Below, piece by piece: positions 1-7,801 of a DNA stretch of 58,546 nucleotides. This stretch comes from Candidatus Fermentibacterota bacterium. GTDB lineage: Bacteria; Fermentibacterota; Fermentibacteria; Fermentibacterales; Fermentibacteraceae. The translations under genes were made by a program, and so were the position numbers. A model generated the notes under the pieces. It made no database searches, was not told the DNA's origin, and saw only the letters and a program-made list of their open reading frames with translations. Location of the stretch: the NCBI GenBank assembly GCA_012523605.1, contig JAAYTY010000056.1, positions 1 through 58,546 on the forward strand, in the 5' to 3' direction. Each line of letters starts with the position of its first letter. Position 1 is the first letter of the stretch.

Positions 1-2
1 TC

Positions 3-737
3 TTCCTCTCGATCGCGCCGGGCGCGGGGCTCACCTGCGCCCAGGTCACGGTTCTTACGACGATGATGCTTGTCGCCCATTCCCTCCCGGTGGAGCTGGG
101 CGTCGCCCGACAGGCCGGAGCGCGGGTGAGATTCATGGCGCCCTGGAGGATTCTGGGCGCCCTGGCCCTGGGCGCGGCGCTAAACCTTGTCTATTCGGCC
201 GGAGGGTTCCTGCAGCAGCCCGCGGGGATACTCTGGCAGGCTCCGGCGCCGCAGGCGGGTCTGGGCGCCTGGGCGCTCTCTCAGGCACGCAATCTGGCGA
301 TGATTTTCGCGGCCGTCACAATTCTGATGGCCCTGCTGAGGATACTGGACAAAAGCGGGATCACATCGGTACTCAACAGGCTTCTGAGACCCGTGCTCGC
401 TTCGATGGGGATCGGTCCCGCCGCATCCACCATCACGATCCTGGGAATGGTTCTCGGGCTGTCCTACGGGGGAGGGCTCATCATCAGAGGCGCGCGATCG
501 GGCGAGATACCCCCGCGAGACGTCTTCTTCTCGCTTTCATTGATGGGGCTCTCGCACAGCGTCGTCGAGGATTCCCTCCTGATGCTCTCCCTCGGCGCGA
601 GCATCACCGGAGTCCTGGTGGCGCGGGTGGCCTTCACCTGGCTGGTGCTTTCACTTCTTGTCGTCATCGTGAAGAGGGCGGGAGACACGGCTTTCCATCG
701 CTGTCTCTACAGGACGGTATCCTCAGACAGAGCGTGA
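3..737 (+). CDS. Nucleoside-recognition (Gate) domain membrane protein, 5' truncated by window edge
   Basis: The frame is open from base 3 to the stop at 735-737, so the start lies outside the window; the first ATG (63) is internal because the sequence before it already reads as membrane protein. The visible part has several hydrophobic helices. Its central segment is rich in Gly and Ser (around VLGLSYGGGLIIRGAR, then GLSHSVVEDSLL), which is the pattern of the nucleoside-recognition or Gate domain found in SpmA/SpmB, FeoB and YjiH-type proteins. The transported substrate cannot be told from the sequence. The end overlaps the convergent flavoprotein gene by about 15 bases. The family call is from motif appearance only. 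Confidence 0.7.
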   Translation, partial: FLSIAPGAGLTCAQVTVLTTMMLVAHSLPVELGVARQAGARVRFMAPWRILGALALGAALNLVYSAGGFLQQPAGILWQAPAPQAGLGAWALSQARNLAMIFAAVTILMALLRILDKSGITSVLNRLLRPVLASMGIGPAASTITILGMVLGLSYGGGLIIRGARSGEIPPRDVFFSLSLMGLSHSVVEDSLLMLSLGASITGVLVARVAFTWLVLSLLVVIVKRAGDTAFHRCLYRTVSSDRA

Positions 738-1322
738 CGACGCTTTCCCGGCCTGATTCCGACGCTTTCCCGAGACCAGCGACCCGCCCTGCCGGAAGGC
801 CTCGTCCATCAGCTCCGGTCTGCCTTCGAGGTCCGACGGCTCACCGATGCCGGCGGCCGGGATGCGCCCCGCGGGATGCAGGCCCAACATGTCGAGCGCC
901 TTCTCCAGCATGTCGAAGGACCCCGTGAACAGACCAGGGTCGGCCGCGCCCTGGGTGTAGATGGTGAGCAGTGGCATTCCCTTTCCCAGGCGGGAGCGGA
1001 AGCCCTGGCCTATCAACGCGAACAGCCTGTCGACGAAGGCTTTGGTCTGCGAGGAGGGGCCGTACATGTACACGGGCGTGCCCAGCACGAGGGCCGAGGA
1101 GCTTCTCAGGGCTTCGTATATGTCCTGCATTCCGTCCTTCTGTATGCATTTCCCGCTGTTCCGGCAGGCATAACAGGCCAGGCAGCCCTTCACGTCCATG
1201 GATCCCAGCCTGAAGAACGCTGTTTCGGCCCCGCGCGAGGCGGCGCCTTCGAGCGCTCTCGAAACAAGCATGCCCGAACTGCTGCACGATCGAGGGCTGC
1301 CGCAGATGCCGGTGACCTTCAT
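723..1322 (-). CDS. Iron-sulfur flavoprotein-like NAD(P)H-dependent FMN reductase
   Basis: This 199-residue protein begins with the flavodoxin-like FMN-binding start (MKVTGICGSPR, then a Ser-rich phosphate loop). Around residues 48-60 it carries CLACYACRNSGKC, a CX2CX2CX5C cluster like the compact motif that binds a [4Fe-4S] cluster in archaeal and bacterial iron-sulfur flavoproteins (Isf). A second flavodoxin-fold signature (LVLGTPVYMYGPSSQTKAFVDR) follows. Such proteins shuttle electrons in anaerobes, and some reduce oxygen or peroxide. It ends inside the convergent gene at 737 and starts 58 bases beyond the stop of the polysaccharide operon, so it may be that operon's last gene or an independent one. 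The Fe-S cluster is inferred from cysteine spacing. Confidence 0.85.
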   Translation of the reverse strand: MKVTGICGSPRSCSSSGMLVSRALEGAASRGAETAFFRLGSMDVKGCLACYACRNSGKCIQKDGMQDIYEALRSSSALVLGTPVYMYGPSSQTKAFVDRLFALIGQGFRSRLGKGMPLLTIYTQGAADPGLFTGSFDMLEKALDMLGLHPAGRIPAAGIGEPSDLEGRPELMDEAFRQGGSLVSGKRRNQAGKASSRSV

Positions 1323-1380
1323 CTCATCCTCCTGTTCCGCTGAATCTCCTGTCCGATGTGGAACCGCGTCCCCCGCGGAA

Positions 1381-2667
1381 TCAGCCCTCCGCGGCTCTCC
1401 TTCCGGAAAGATGCCTGCTCACCAGGAACACCACCGCGATGGATCCCATGCTCAGCGAGACGGCCGTGGCGATCGAGGCTCCGAGCGCTCCGTAGCGGGG
1501 AATGAGGATAGCATTCAGCGCGACGTTCACCAGCGCGGTCACGATGACCGACTGCAGGGAGTATCCGGGCCTTCCCACTCCGGCGCCAGTGGCGGAGAAG
1601 AGGCTTCCGGGCGGCCTCACGAGGCTGGCGAGGAGCAGGGCCGTCAGAACCGGCCAGCCGTAGTCGTACCTGCCGTCGAAGAGCAGATGGAGAATCGGCT
1701 TCGCGAACACGACCGACAGCAGGACGAACGGCAGGAGTACGACCTCTATGATCAGCACCCCCTGCCATGTTCTCCTCAGGATGCCGCCCCTCCCCTGCGA
1801 GCTCATTCTCGACGCAAGGGGTATAAGGACGATATTGGCGGCGCTGTTGAGCACCATCGCGAAGGCGGCCATGCTCCTGCAGACGCCGTAGGCCGCCGTC
1901 TCCCCCTCGGGGGCCATCTTCCCCAGCATCAGGATGTCGGTCCAGGAATAGACGAAACTCGCGATCGTAGTTCCCAGAGTCACCAGGGAATACGACATGA
2001 CCTGCCTCACCCGGGCCAGGTTCGTGCCCGCGCCGGCAGCGGCGAACCTTCCCCCCAGAGCCCAGAGGATGACGAGGCACACGAGGCTGGATGCGGCCTG
2101 CGCGGCGAAGATCTGGTGCGGGGAGGACAGCCTGCGTTCGAGCGCGAGCCATCCTATCGTACCCGCCCTCACCGCGAAGGATGCGAGATCGCCCCACATA
2201 ACCGTCCGGGTCCTGTGGGCCGCAAGCAGGGCGTTCTTCGGTATTCCGCAGAGCCCTTCGAGAAGGACAACGAGGGCGAGCACGGGGGGGAGGCTCTCAA
2301 GCTCCAGGCCGGCGTAGAAGGACTCGATCAGAGGCCCTCCGGCAAGGATCAGCAGTGCCCCGGCAACGGAAAGCACAGCGGTCATCAGGGAGGCCGCGTT
2401 GAGGAGCTCCTTCTCGCGGCTGCCGCTTCCCTCGGCCGCGAATTTCAGAAGGGCCTGGAGGACGAATCCGCCGCCCAAGAGGGCGGCGAAGAACTCGATG
2501 CTCCTGGCGACGGAATAGGCCGCGTAGGCCTCCTTCGGGATGATCCTGGCCACGAGGATCACCACGACACCCCATGCAGCCACCGCGGCCTGGCTGACGA
2601 GGGCGGGAAGACCTATCGATGCGATCCTGCCCCGAGCCCCCAGGATCTCCCCGAGCAGTTTCGACAC
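1381..2667 (-). CDS. Polysaccharide flippase, Wzx/MATE-like (last gene of exopolysaccharide operon)
   Basis: A 428-residue integral membrane protein with about 12 hydrophobic helices and short, basic loops, the size and layout of Wzx/RfbX lipid-linked oligosaccharide flippases of the MOP superfamily. The C-terminal part has the typical 'LNAILIPRYGALGASIATAVS' type of motif: a helix, then PRYGALGAS. It would move undecaprenyl-linked repeat units across the inner membrane. Its start lies 10 bases after the stop of the Wzz-like gene, so the two are co-transcribed. A second Wzx-like flippase sits upstream in the same operon at 12782-14140, which is unusual and suggests two different lipid-linked substrates or a split of duties. 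Confidence 0.85.
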   Translation of the reverse strand: MSKLLGEILGARGRIASIGLPALVSQAAVAAWGVVVILVARIIPKEAYAAYSVARSIEFFAALLGGGFVLQALLKFAAEGSGSREKELLNAASLMTAVLSVAGALLILAGGPLIESFYAGLELESLPPVLALVVLLEGLCGIPKNALLAAHRTRTVMWGDLASFAVRAGTIGWLALERRLSSPHQIFAAQAASSLVCLVILWALGGRFAAAGAGTNLARVRQVMSYSLVTLGTTIASFVYSWTDILMLGKMAPEGETAAYGVCRSMAAFAMVLNSAANIVLIPLASRMSSQGRGGILRRTWQGVLIIEVVLLPFVLLSVVFAKPILHLLFDGRYDYGWPVLTALLLASLVRPPGSLFSATGAGVGRPGYSLQSVIVTALVNVALNAILIPRYGALGASIATAVSLSMGSIAVVFLVSRHLSGRRAAEG

Positions 2668-2677
2668 CGGGTCTTGC

Positions 2678-3925
2678 CTAGCCCTGACCGTGTCCTGCGG
2701 ACCCGGTTCGGCTCCTCCGAGGCATCTGTGTACTGACGCTCTCCCAGACTTCGCGCCAGAACCGCCCGGATACCGGATCCCGCATCAGCCTGCGGAAGTA
2801 GGTCACGACCATCATCCAAAGGCATCCGAGCGCGAAGGCGGCGAGCGTCATCTTGATCACGAGAAGCGCCCTCTTCGGAGTGGTCCTGAGCTTGGCGGGC
2901 ACCGGGGGCTCGATCATCTCCAGCGTCGGGCTGTCCCTCGCCTCTTCGAGACGCAGGGACTCGAGCTGCTGGCGCAGCATCAGCACGACCATCCGCCGCA
3001 TCTCGACTTCCATGTAGAGACCGTCGTACCGCATCATCAGATCGGGGAGACTGTCGTAGGCGGGCAGGACGGTCAGACTGTCGCTGCCTGCGAGCCTAGC
3101 CTCCATCGCTCTTTCGAGAAGTGAGACTCTGGCGGCCGCCTCCCTGTAGGCGGGGCTTCCGGGAGACAGCGAGGCCGCAGCGCCCGACAGCTCGGACCGG
3201 GCCACTATCATCTCCGACTCGATGGTCCCGAGAATGGACACCATGCTGTTGCCCTGCTCCTCCGGGAAGAGGAGGCCGGTTTCGTCCCTGAAGTCCCTGA
3301 GCCTCGCCTGGGCGGCATGCAGGGAGTCCAGGGCGACCACCAGGAGGTTCTCCGCCTCGATCCTTGCCCTTCTCGCCCTGCTCGTGACCAGCGTGGAGAG
3401 ATCCTCGTTGGCGAACTCGACGATGTCCCTCGCCATCTCGGCGGCTTCCTCGCGTGTCTCGCCCTGCGCGGTGATCTCGATGAATCCCTGCTGTGTCAGC
3501 GTCACTCTGGTGCGCTTCATGAGCTTCCTCAGCGCGTCCTGCATCGTGGGTACCCGGTAGCGCCTCATCAGGTCGTACTCCAGGATGACCCTCTCCATCA
3601 CCGGCCTGGAGGAAATGACCCTCTGCACCACGTCGATGTCGAAGCCGCCGGGCATGCCGATCTGCCCCCCCAGGCCCGATGCCAGACCGCCGAGGGCGCC
3701 CAGGCCCTCGGGCAGGAAACTGCCCGCGAGGGAGGCCAGACCCTCCATCTGGGTGCCGGTGGGAATAATCACGACAGCCGTTGCGGAATACCTGGGCTTC
3801 GCGAAGAGCGACCAGACAGCAGTGAAGACGGCCACGGCGAGGCAGAAGAGAACGATCCTCCTGGCGTTGGCCGCGATAGTCCTTATCGTTTCTCCTGCAA
3901 GCCCTTCCAGTATCTGCGAAGGCAT
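2678..3925 (-). CDS. Chain-length determinant / polysaccharide co-polymerase (Wzz-like)
   Basis: The protein has 415 residues from the ATG at 3925. The frame stays open further upstream, but that extension (to 4498) is Arg/Gly-rich antisense to the Wza-like gene and is not coding. The N-terminal cytoplasmic segment is followed by a first membrane helix (about 22-45). Then come a Gly/Leu-rich loop, a long periplasmic helical region with coiled-coil character (about 150-330), a Pro-rich turn (EMIEPPVPAKLRTTPKR) and the second membrane helix. This is the two-helix topology of Wzz/PCP proteins, including the proline-rich segment before TM2. No tyrosine-kinase (BY-kinase) domain is attached. It starts 5 bases after the exporter gene's stop and would control glycan chain length with that exporter. 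Confidence 0.9.
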   Translation of the reverse strand: MPSQILEGLAGETIRTIAANARRIVLFCLAVAVFTAVWSLFAKPRYSATAVVIIPTGTQMEGLASLAGSFLPEGLGALGGLASGLGGQIGMPGGFDIDVVQRVISSRPVMERVILEYDLMRRYRVPTMQDALRKLMKRTRVTLTQQGFIEITAQGETREEAAEMARDIVEFANEDLSTLVTSRARRARIEAENLLVVALDSLHAAQARLRDFRDETGLLFPEEQGNSMVSILGTIESEMIVARSELSGAAASLSPGSPAYREAAARVSLLERAMEARLAGSDSLTVLPAYDSLPDLMMRYDGLYMEVEMRRMVVLMLRQQLESLRLEEARDSPTLEMIEPPVPAKLRTTPKRALLVIKMTLAAFALGCLWMMVVTYFRRLMRDPVSGRFWREVWESVSTQMPRRSRTGSAGHGQG

Positions 3926-3930
3926 CGCGA

Positions 3931-5094
3931 TCACCTCGTGAGGCTGCTCACGAGGGCAGCCAGACTGACTATCGCGCTGAACAGGGAGATCGCTTCCGCG
4001 TTCCTGTGCAGCCAGGTGTATGGCACTTCGATCACATCGCCCGGCTGGGGCTTCATCCCCCAGGCATCCTCGCCATCGGCGAGAGGGGTCCCCTGCCTGG
4101 AGAGGGTCACCCTGTCGATGTCGCCACCTACCGTAAGACCCCCGGCGAGAGCGATGTAGTCGAGCAGTGTGAAGGAAGACCTCCAGGCGATCGACGCCGG
4201 GTAGTTCACCGCACCGCCCACATGCACGGAATTCTCGACCCCGGTGAAGAGGAGGGTGTCCCCAGCCTGCACTTCGAGTTCGGCGAGACCGCCGGCCGTC
4301 CAGAGCGGGTGCGATTCGCCGCCCCTTCTGAGCTCCGACCGGGACAGGTCTATGTTCCCTCCGGAGCCCCCGGTTGTCTCCAGAAAGTACTCGAGGGGAA
4401 CGGGGCGGGGAACGTCCCAGGCGTACATCGCGGCAATCGGAGGGAGCGTCCTGTCTGTCGTCTCGGGCGGGCGGACGACGAACACAGGATAGGTGCAAGC
4501 ATCGAAGACGACCGTGGCGCCTTCCGCGACGAGCGGATCGGCCGCCGGGGCGTGGGTCGCCGGGTCCAGCATGAGATCAACCCTTGCCGAGTCGCCGCCG
4601 GAATACATCCACCCGGTGTGCGAGGCGAAGGAGGTGAGCCCCCCGCAGAGGTCCACGAGGTCGGAGACACGCTGAAGGGCATACATGGTGTAAGTGCCTG
4701 GGCGTTCGACCATCCCGGCCGCCCTCACCCGCACCAGCCTGGGCTGGAGCAGGGAGAGATGAGCGGGCGATCCCGGGAAGAAGCGCCGGGAAAGGGCTTC
4801 CAGTGTCGCAGCCGCCTCGTCTATCGAGAGGCCGGCGACTTCGAGCTGGCCGATTCCGGACACGCTCACGCATCCGTCGCTGCCCACCGTGCAGATGGAC
4901 TGCGGCATCAGCCCCGCAGTCAGGGAAGACATGCTCGTGCCCCCCTCGATGACGACCACGAGCACGTCGCCGGCGCCGAGGATGTACTCCGACCTGTCGG
5001 CCGGTTCCATGGCGATCCCGAGCTGCTCGAGCTCGAGCTGCTGAGGAGACGGCACCTCGGTGCCTGCCAGCAGGCATGCAAGGATCAACAGCAT
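3931..5094 (-). CDS. Polysaccharide export protein, Wza/SLBB-like
   Basis: The 387-residue protein starts at the ATG at 5094 with a short secretion signal (MLLILACLLAG). The polysaccharide export signature, in which the residues around YILGAGDVLVVVIEGG correspond to the family's 'Y-x-L-G-x-G-D' motif, lies at about 35-50. Two soluble-ligand-binding beta-grasp (SLBB) segments follow, recognisable by 'AGMVERPGTYTM' near residue 128 and 'GGAVNYPASIAWRSSFTLLDYIALAGG' type sequence near residue 310. The C-terminus is a hydrophobic helix. The protein would form the periplasmic and outer-membrane export channel. No convincing lipobox is visible, so lipid anchoring is unclear. The start overlaps the decarboxylase gene's stop by 10 bases. 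Confidence 0.88.
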   Translation of the reverse strand: MLLILACLLAGTEVPSPQQLELEQLGIAMEPADRSEYILGAGDVLVVVIEGGTSMSSLTAGLMPQSICTVGSDGCVSVSGIGQLEVAGLSIDEAAATLEALSRRFFPGSPAHLSLLQPRLVRVRAAGMVERPGTYTMYALQRVSDLVDLCGGLTSFASHTGWMYSGGDSARVDLMLDPATHAPAADPLVAEGATVVFDACTYPVFVVRPPETTDRTLPPIAAMYAWDVPRPVPLEYFLETTGGSGGNIDLSRSELRRGGESHPLWTAGGLAELEVQAGDTLLFTGVENSVHVGGAVNYPASIAWRSSFTLLDYIALAGGLTVGGDIDRVTLSRQGTPLADGEDAWGMKPQPGDVIEVPYTWLHRNAEAISLFSAIVSLAALVSSLTR

Positions 5095-6020
5095 ATCTTC
5101 TCCCTGAAATACTCGATGGTCCGCCCGAGCCCCTTCTCGAGCGGCACGACGGGCTCCCACCCCAGTTCCCTGCGCGCCATCGTGATGTCCGGGCGCCTTA
5201 TCTTGGGATCGTCCATCGGAAGGTCGCGGTGCACTATCCCGGCACGGCTTCCGATGATCTCCGAGATCACCTCCGCGAACCGGAGGACGGTCATCTCGTC
5301 GGGGTTGCCGATGTTGACGGGGCCCGGGCAGTCGCTCTCCATGAGCCGGACGAGCCCGGCAACGGTGTCGGAGACGTAGCAGAAGCTCCTCGTCTGGCTT
5401 CCGTCACCGAAGACGGTAATCGGTTCTCCCCTCAGAGCCTGGTTGATGAAGGTCGGGACGACACGCCCGTCGTCGGCCCTCATCCGCGGCCCGTAGGTGT
5501 TGAAGATGCGGGCGACGCGGGTCTTCATGCCGTGGTATCTCATGTAGGCGAAGACCATAGCCTCCGCGACCCTCTTCGCCTCGTCGTACACGCCCCTGGG
5601 CCCTACCGGGTTCACGTTGCCCCAGTAGGTTTCGGGCTGGGGATGGACCAGCGGGTCACCGTACACCTCGCTCGTGGAGGCCAGGAGGAATCCGGCCCCC
5701 TTCTCCCTGGCCAGACCCAGGGCTTTGTGCGTTCCCAGCGCACCGACCTTCAGGGTCTGTATGGGATATGTCATGTAGTCCACCGGGCTGGCCGGCGAGG
5801 CCAGGTGCATGACGAAGTCCACCCTGCCGCCTATGAAGATGTACTCCGTGACGTCATGCCTGATGAATCTGAACCGGGGGTTCCCCGCGAGATGGGCGAT
5901 GTTGTCCGTGCTGCCAGTGATCAGGTTGTCGAGAGCGATCACCTCGTGCCCGGCCGCCAGAAGCGCGTCGCAGAGGTGGCTCCCGATGAACCCGGCTCCT
6001 CCGGTGACGAGTATCCTCAT
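5085..6020 (-). CDS. UDP-glucuronate decarboxylase (UDP-xylose synthase), extended SDR
   Basis: This 311-residue NAD-dependent short-chain dehydrogenase/reductase has the Rossmann start TGGAGFIGSHL, the catalytic STSEVYG motif (about 115-121) and YxxxK at Tyr145/Lys149. The stretch containing ASPASPVDYMTYPIQTLK and the GxRGVYDEAKR segment are characteristic of UDP-xylose synthase. It should convert UDP-glucuronate to UDP-xylose, with CO2 release. No UDP-glucose dehydrogenase is seen in the window, so the UDP-glucuronate must come from elsewhere. The start ATG at 6020 overlaps the rmlB stop by four bases (ATGA). Confidence 0.9.
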   Translation of the reverse strand: MRILVTGGAGFIGSHLCDALLAAGHEVIALDNLITGSTDNIAHLAGNPRFRFIRHDVTEYIFIGGRVDFVMHLASPASPVDYMTYPIQTLKVGALGTHKALGLAREKGAGFLLASTSEVYGDPLVHPQPETYWGNVNPVGPRGVYDEAKRVAEAMVFAYMRYHGMKTRVARIFNTYGPRMRADDGRVVPTFINQALRGEPITVFGDGSQTRSFCYVSDTVAGLVRLMESDCPGPVNIGNPDEMTVLRFAEVISEIIGSRAGIVHRDLPMDDPKIRRPDITMARRELGWEPVVPLEKGLGRTIEYFREKICC

Positions 6021-7045
6021 CTTCCCCGCTCCCTGGATTCCCTGAGCCGCTCGGAGTACATCGCCATGTAGTACTCGCGGAATCTCCCGCTCTTTATCTC
6101 GCGCCACCACGGCTCGTTCGCCCTGTACCATTCGACTGTAGCGGCAAGGCCCTCCTCGAAGTCCGTGCAGGCCCTCCAACCGAGCTCCGCCTCCGCCCGG
6201 GAGACGTCGAGGGCATACCTCCTGTCGTGCCCGGGGCGGTCGGATATGCGGCGCACCAGCGAGCGGTCCGCCCCTGTCAGCTCGAGGATGGCCTCGGTCA
6301 CCTCGAGGTTCGTCCGCTCCTGGCCGGAGCCGATGTTGTAGATGGAACCTGGCCTTCCTTTCTCGAGCACGCGGGCGATGGCCCTGCAGTGATCCTCCAC
6401 GTAGAGCCAGTCGCGCCGGTTGAGCCCGTCGCCGTAGACCGGCAGCTCGAGCCCTTCGAAGGCGTTCGTCACGAACAGGGGAATCAGCTTCTCCGGATAC
6501 TGCCACGGGCCGTAGTTGTTCGATGCCCGGGTGACCACCACGGGCACGCCCCAGGTGTGGAAGAAGCTCATAGCGAGCAGCTCGCCGCCTGCCTTGGATG
6601 CGGAGTAGGGACTCCGGGGCCTGAGCGGATCGTCCTCGCGGGAGTATCCGCTCTCGACGCTTCCATAGACCTCGTCGGTGGAGATCTGTACGAACATCCG
6701 GCCGCCGATGCGCCTGAACTCTTCGAGGAGGACCCTCACTCCCTCGATGTCTGTTCTCACGAAGTCGGACGGGGCCTGGATCGAACGGTCCACATGGGTC
6801 TCGGCGGCGAAGTTGACCACCAGCCCGGCCCCTTCCATCGCCTCGGATACGGCCGCCGGGTCGCATATGTCGCCGTGGATGAACCGCACGGCTCCGGATG
6901 CCTCCAGCGCGGAGAGATTCTCCCTCCTCCCGGCATAGGTCAGCTTGTCCAGGACGGTGACGGTCCAGTCCGGTTTCTCCCGGGAGACGAAGTGAACGAA
7001 GTTCGTCCCGATGAACCCCGCGCCCCCCGTTACGAGGATCTTCAT
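6017..7045 (-). CDS. rfbB: dTDP-glucose 4,6-dehydratase
   Basis: The 342-residue protein starts at ATG 7045, chosen because MKILVTGGAGFIGTNF is the family's usual beginning; the open frame upstream is Arg-rich and overlaps rmlA. It has the dehydratase active site Thr123-Asp124-Glu125 within ISTDEVYGS and Tyr147/Lys151 in SPYSASK. Also present are NNYGPWQYPEKLIPLF and YGDGLNRRDWLYVEDH, which identify RmlB specifically. It converts dTDP-glucose to dTDP-4-keto-6-deoxyglucose, and the preceding gene supplies the substrate. RmlC and RmlD are not in the window, so whether the final sugar is dTDP-rhamnose is not shown. It overlaps both neighbours by four bases. Confidence 0.95.
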   Translation of the reverse strand: MKILVTGGAGFIGTNFVHFVSREKPDWTVTVLDKLTYAGRRENLSALEASGAVRFIHGDICDPAAVSEAMEGAGLVVNFAAETHVDRSIQAPSDFVRTDIEGVRVLLEEFRRIGGRMFVQISTDEVYGSVESGYSREDDPLRPRSPYSASKAGGELLAMSFFHTWGVPVVVTRASNNYGPWQYPEKLIPLFVTNAFEGLELPVYGDGLNRRDWLYVEDHCRAIARVLEKGRPGSIYNIGSGQERTNLEVTEAILELTGADRSLVRRISDRPGHDRRYALDVSRAEAELGWRACTDFEEGLAATVEWYRANEPWWREIKSGRFREYYMAMYSERLRESRERGR

Positions 7046-7779
7046 CCGGCGCCGCCGCTCCGCCGCATCCGGGCAGCCTTTATATTCGTCTCCAGATAGC
7101 CGTCGATGCTGGATCCGGCATCGGACCACCATCCCTCCAGGATGTCCGCATACAGCCGGCCCGCCGCCAGATAGGCGTTGTTGAGATCAGTGACCTCCAG
7201 CTCCCCCCTGCCCGACGGCTTCAGGGTGTCTATGTACTCGAAGGCCGCCGAGTCATACATGTACAGGCCGATGACGGCCAGGGAACTGCGTGGTTCCGCC
7301 GGCTTCTCCTCGATGGAGACGACCTTCCCGTCGCGGACTTCGGCCACTCCATAGTCCCTGGGATTCGGAACCTCCTTCAGCAGGATCCTCGCACCGGACT
7401 CCTGGGCGGCGAACGCCTCAACATAAGGCCGGATGCTCCGCTGGATCAGATTGTCGCCGAGCATGACCACGAACCTGTCATGGCCCACGAACGCGCGGGT
7501 GAGACCGATGGCCTGGGCGATGCCGCCCTCCTTCACCTGATAGGCGTAGTTGAGGGTTGTCAGCCCGAACTGGGAACCGTCTCCCAGGAGCCTCAGGAAG
7601 TCCCCCGCACTGCCGCCCCCGGTGACCAGCATGACGTCCCTTATGCCGGCCTCGGCCAGGGTCTCGATGGGATAGAAGATCATCGGCCTGTCGTAAACCG
7701 GCAGCAGGTGCTTGTTGGTGATGTTCGTGAGGGGGCGGAGTCTCGAGCCCAGCCCTCCCGCGAGAATGACACCCTTCAT
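7042..7779 (-). CDS. rfbA: Glucose-1-phosphate thymidylyltransferase, short form
   Basis: The 245-residue nucleotidyltransferase starts with MKGVILAGGLGSRLRPLT, the signature nucleotide-binding loop, followed by NKHLLPVYDRPMIFYPIETL. VMLGDNLIQ carries the metal-binding Asp. The C-terminal DAGSSIDGYLETN segment is also typical. It is shorter than the ~290-residue enterobacterial RmlA because it lacks the C-terminal helical extension, which is common in archaeal and deep-branching bacterial enzymes. It makes dTDP-glucose for the next gene. The ATG at 7779 was chosen over an in-frame upstream extension that is not conserved-looking. The propeller gene's stop (7802) lies 22 bases upstream. Confidence 0.92.
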   Translation of the reverse strand: MKGVILAGGLGSRLRPLTNITNKHLLPVYDRPMIFYPIETLAEAGIRDVMLVTGGGSAGDFLRLLGDGSQFGLTTLNYAYQVKEGGIAQAIGLTRAFVGHDRFVVMLGDNLIQRSIRPYVEAFAAQESGARILLKEVPNPRDYGVAEVRDGKVVSIEEKPAEPRSSLAVIGLYMYDSAAFEYIDTLKPSGRGELEVTDLNNAYLAAGRLYADILEGWWSDAGSSIDGYLETNIKAARMRRSGGAG

Positions 7780-7801
7780 TCCAGAGCCCCCGTTCAGCGG
7801 T

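Noticed and set aside
3926..4498. N-terminal extension of the Wzz-like protein to 606 residues
   Set aside because: The extra 191 residues are Arg/Gly-rich and overlap the conserved Wza-like gene; the normal family start is at 3925.
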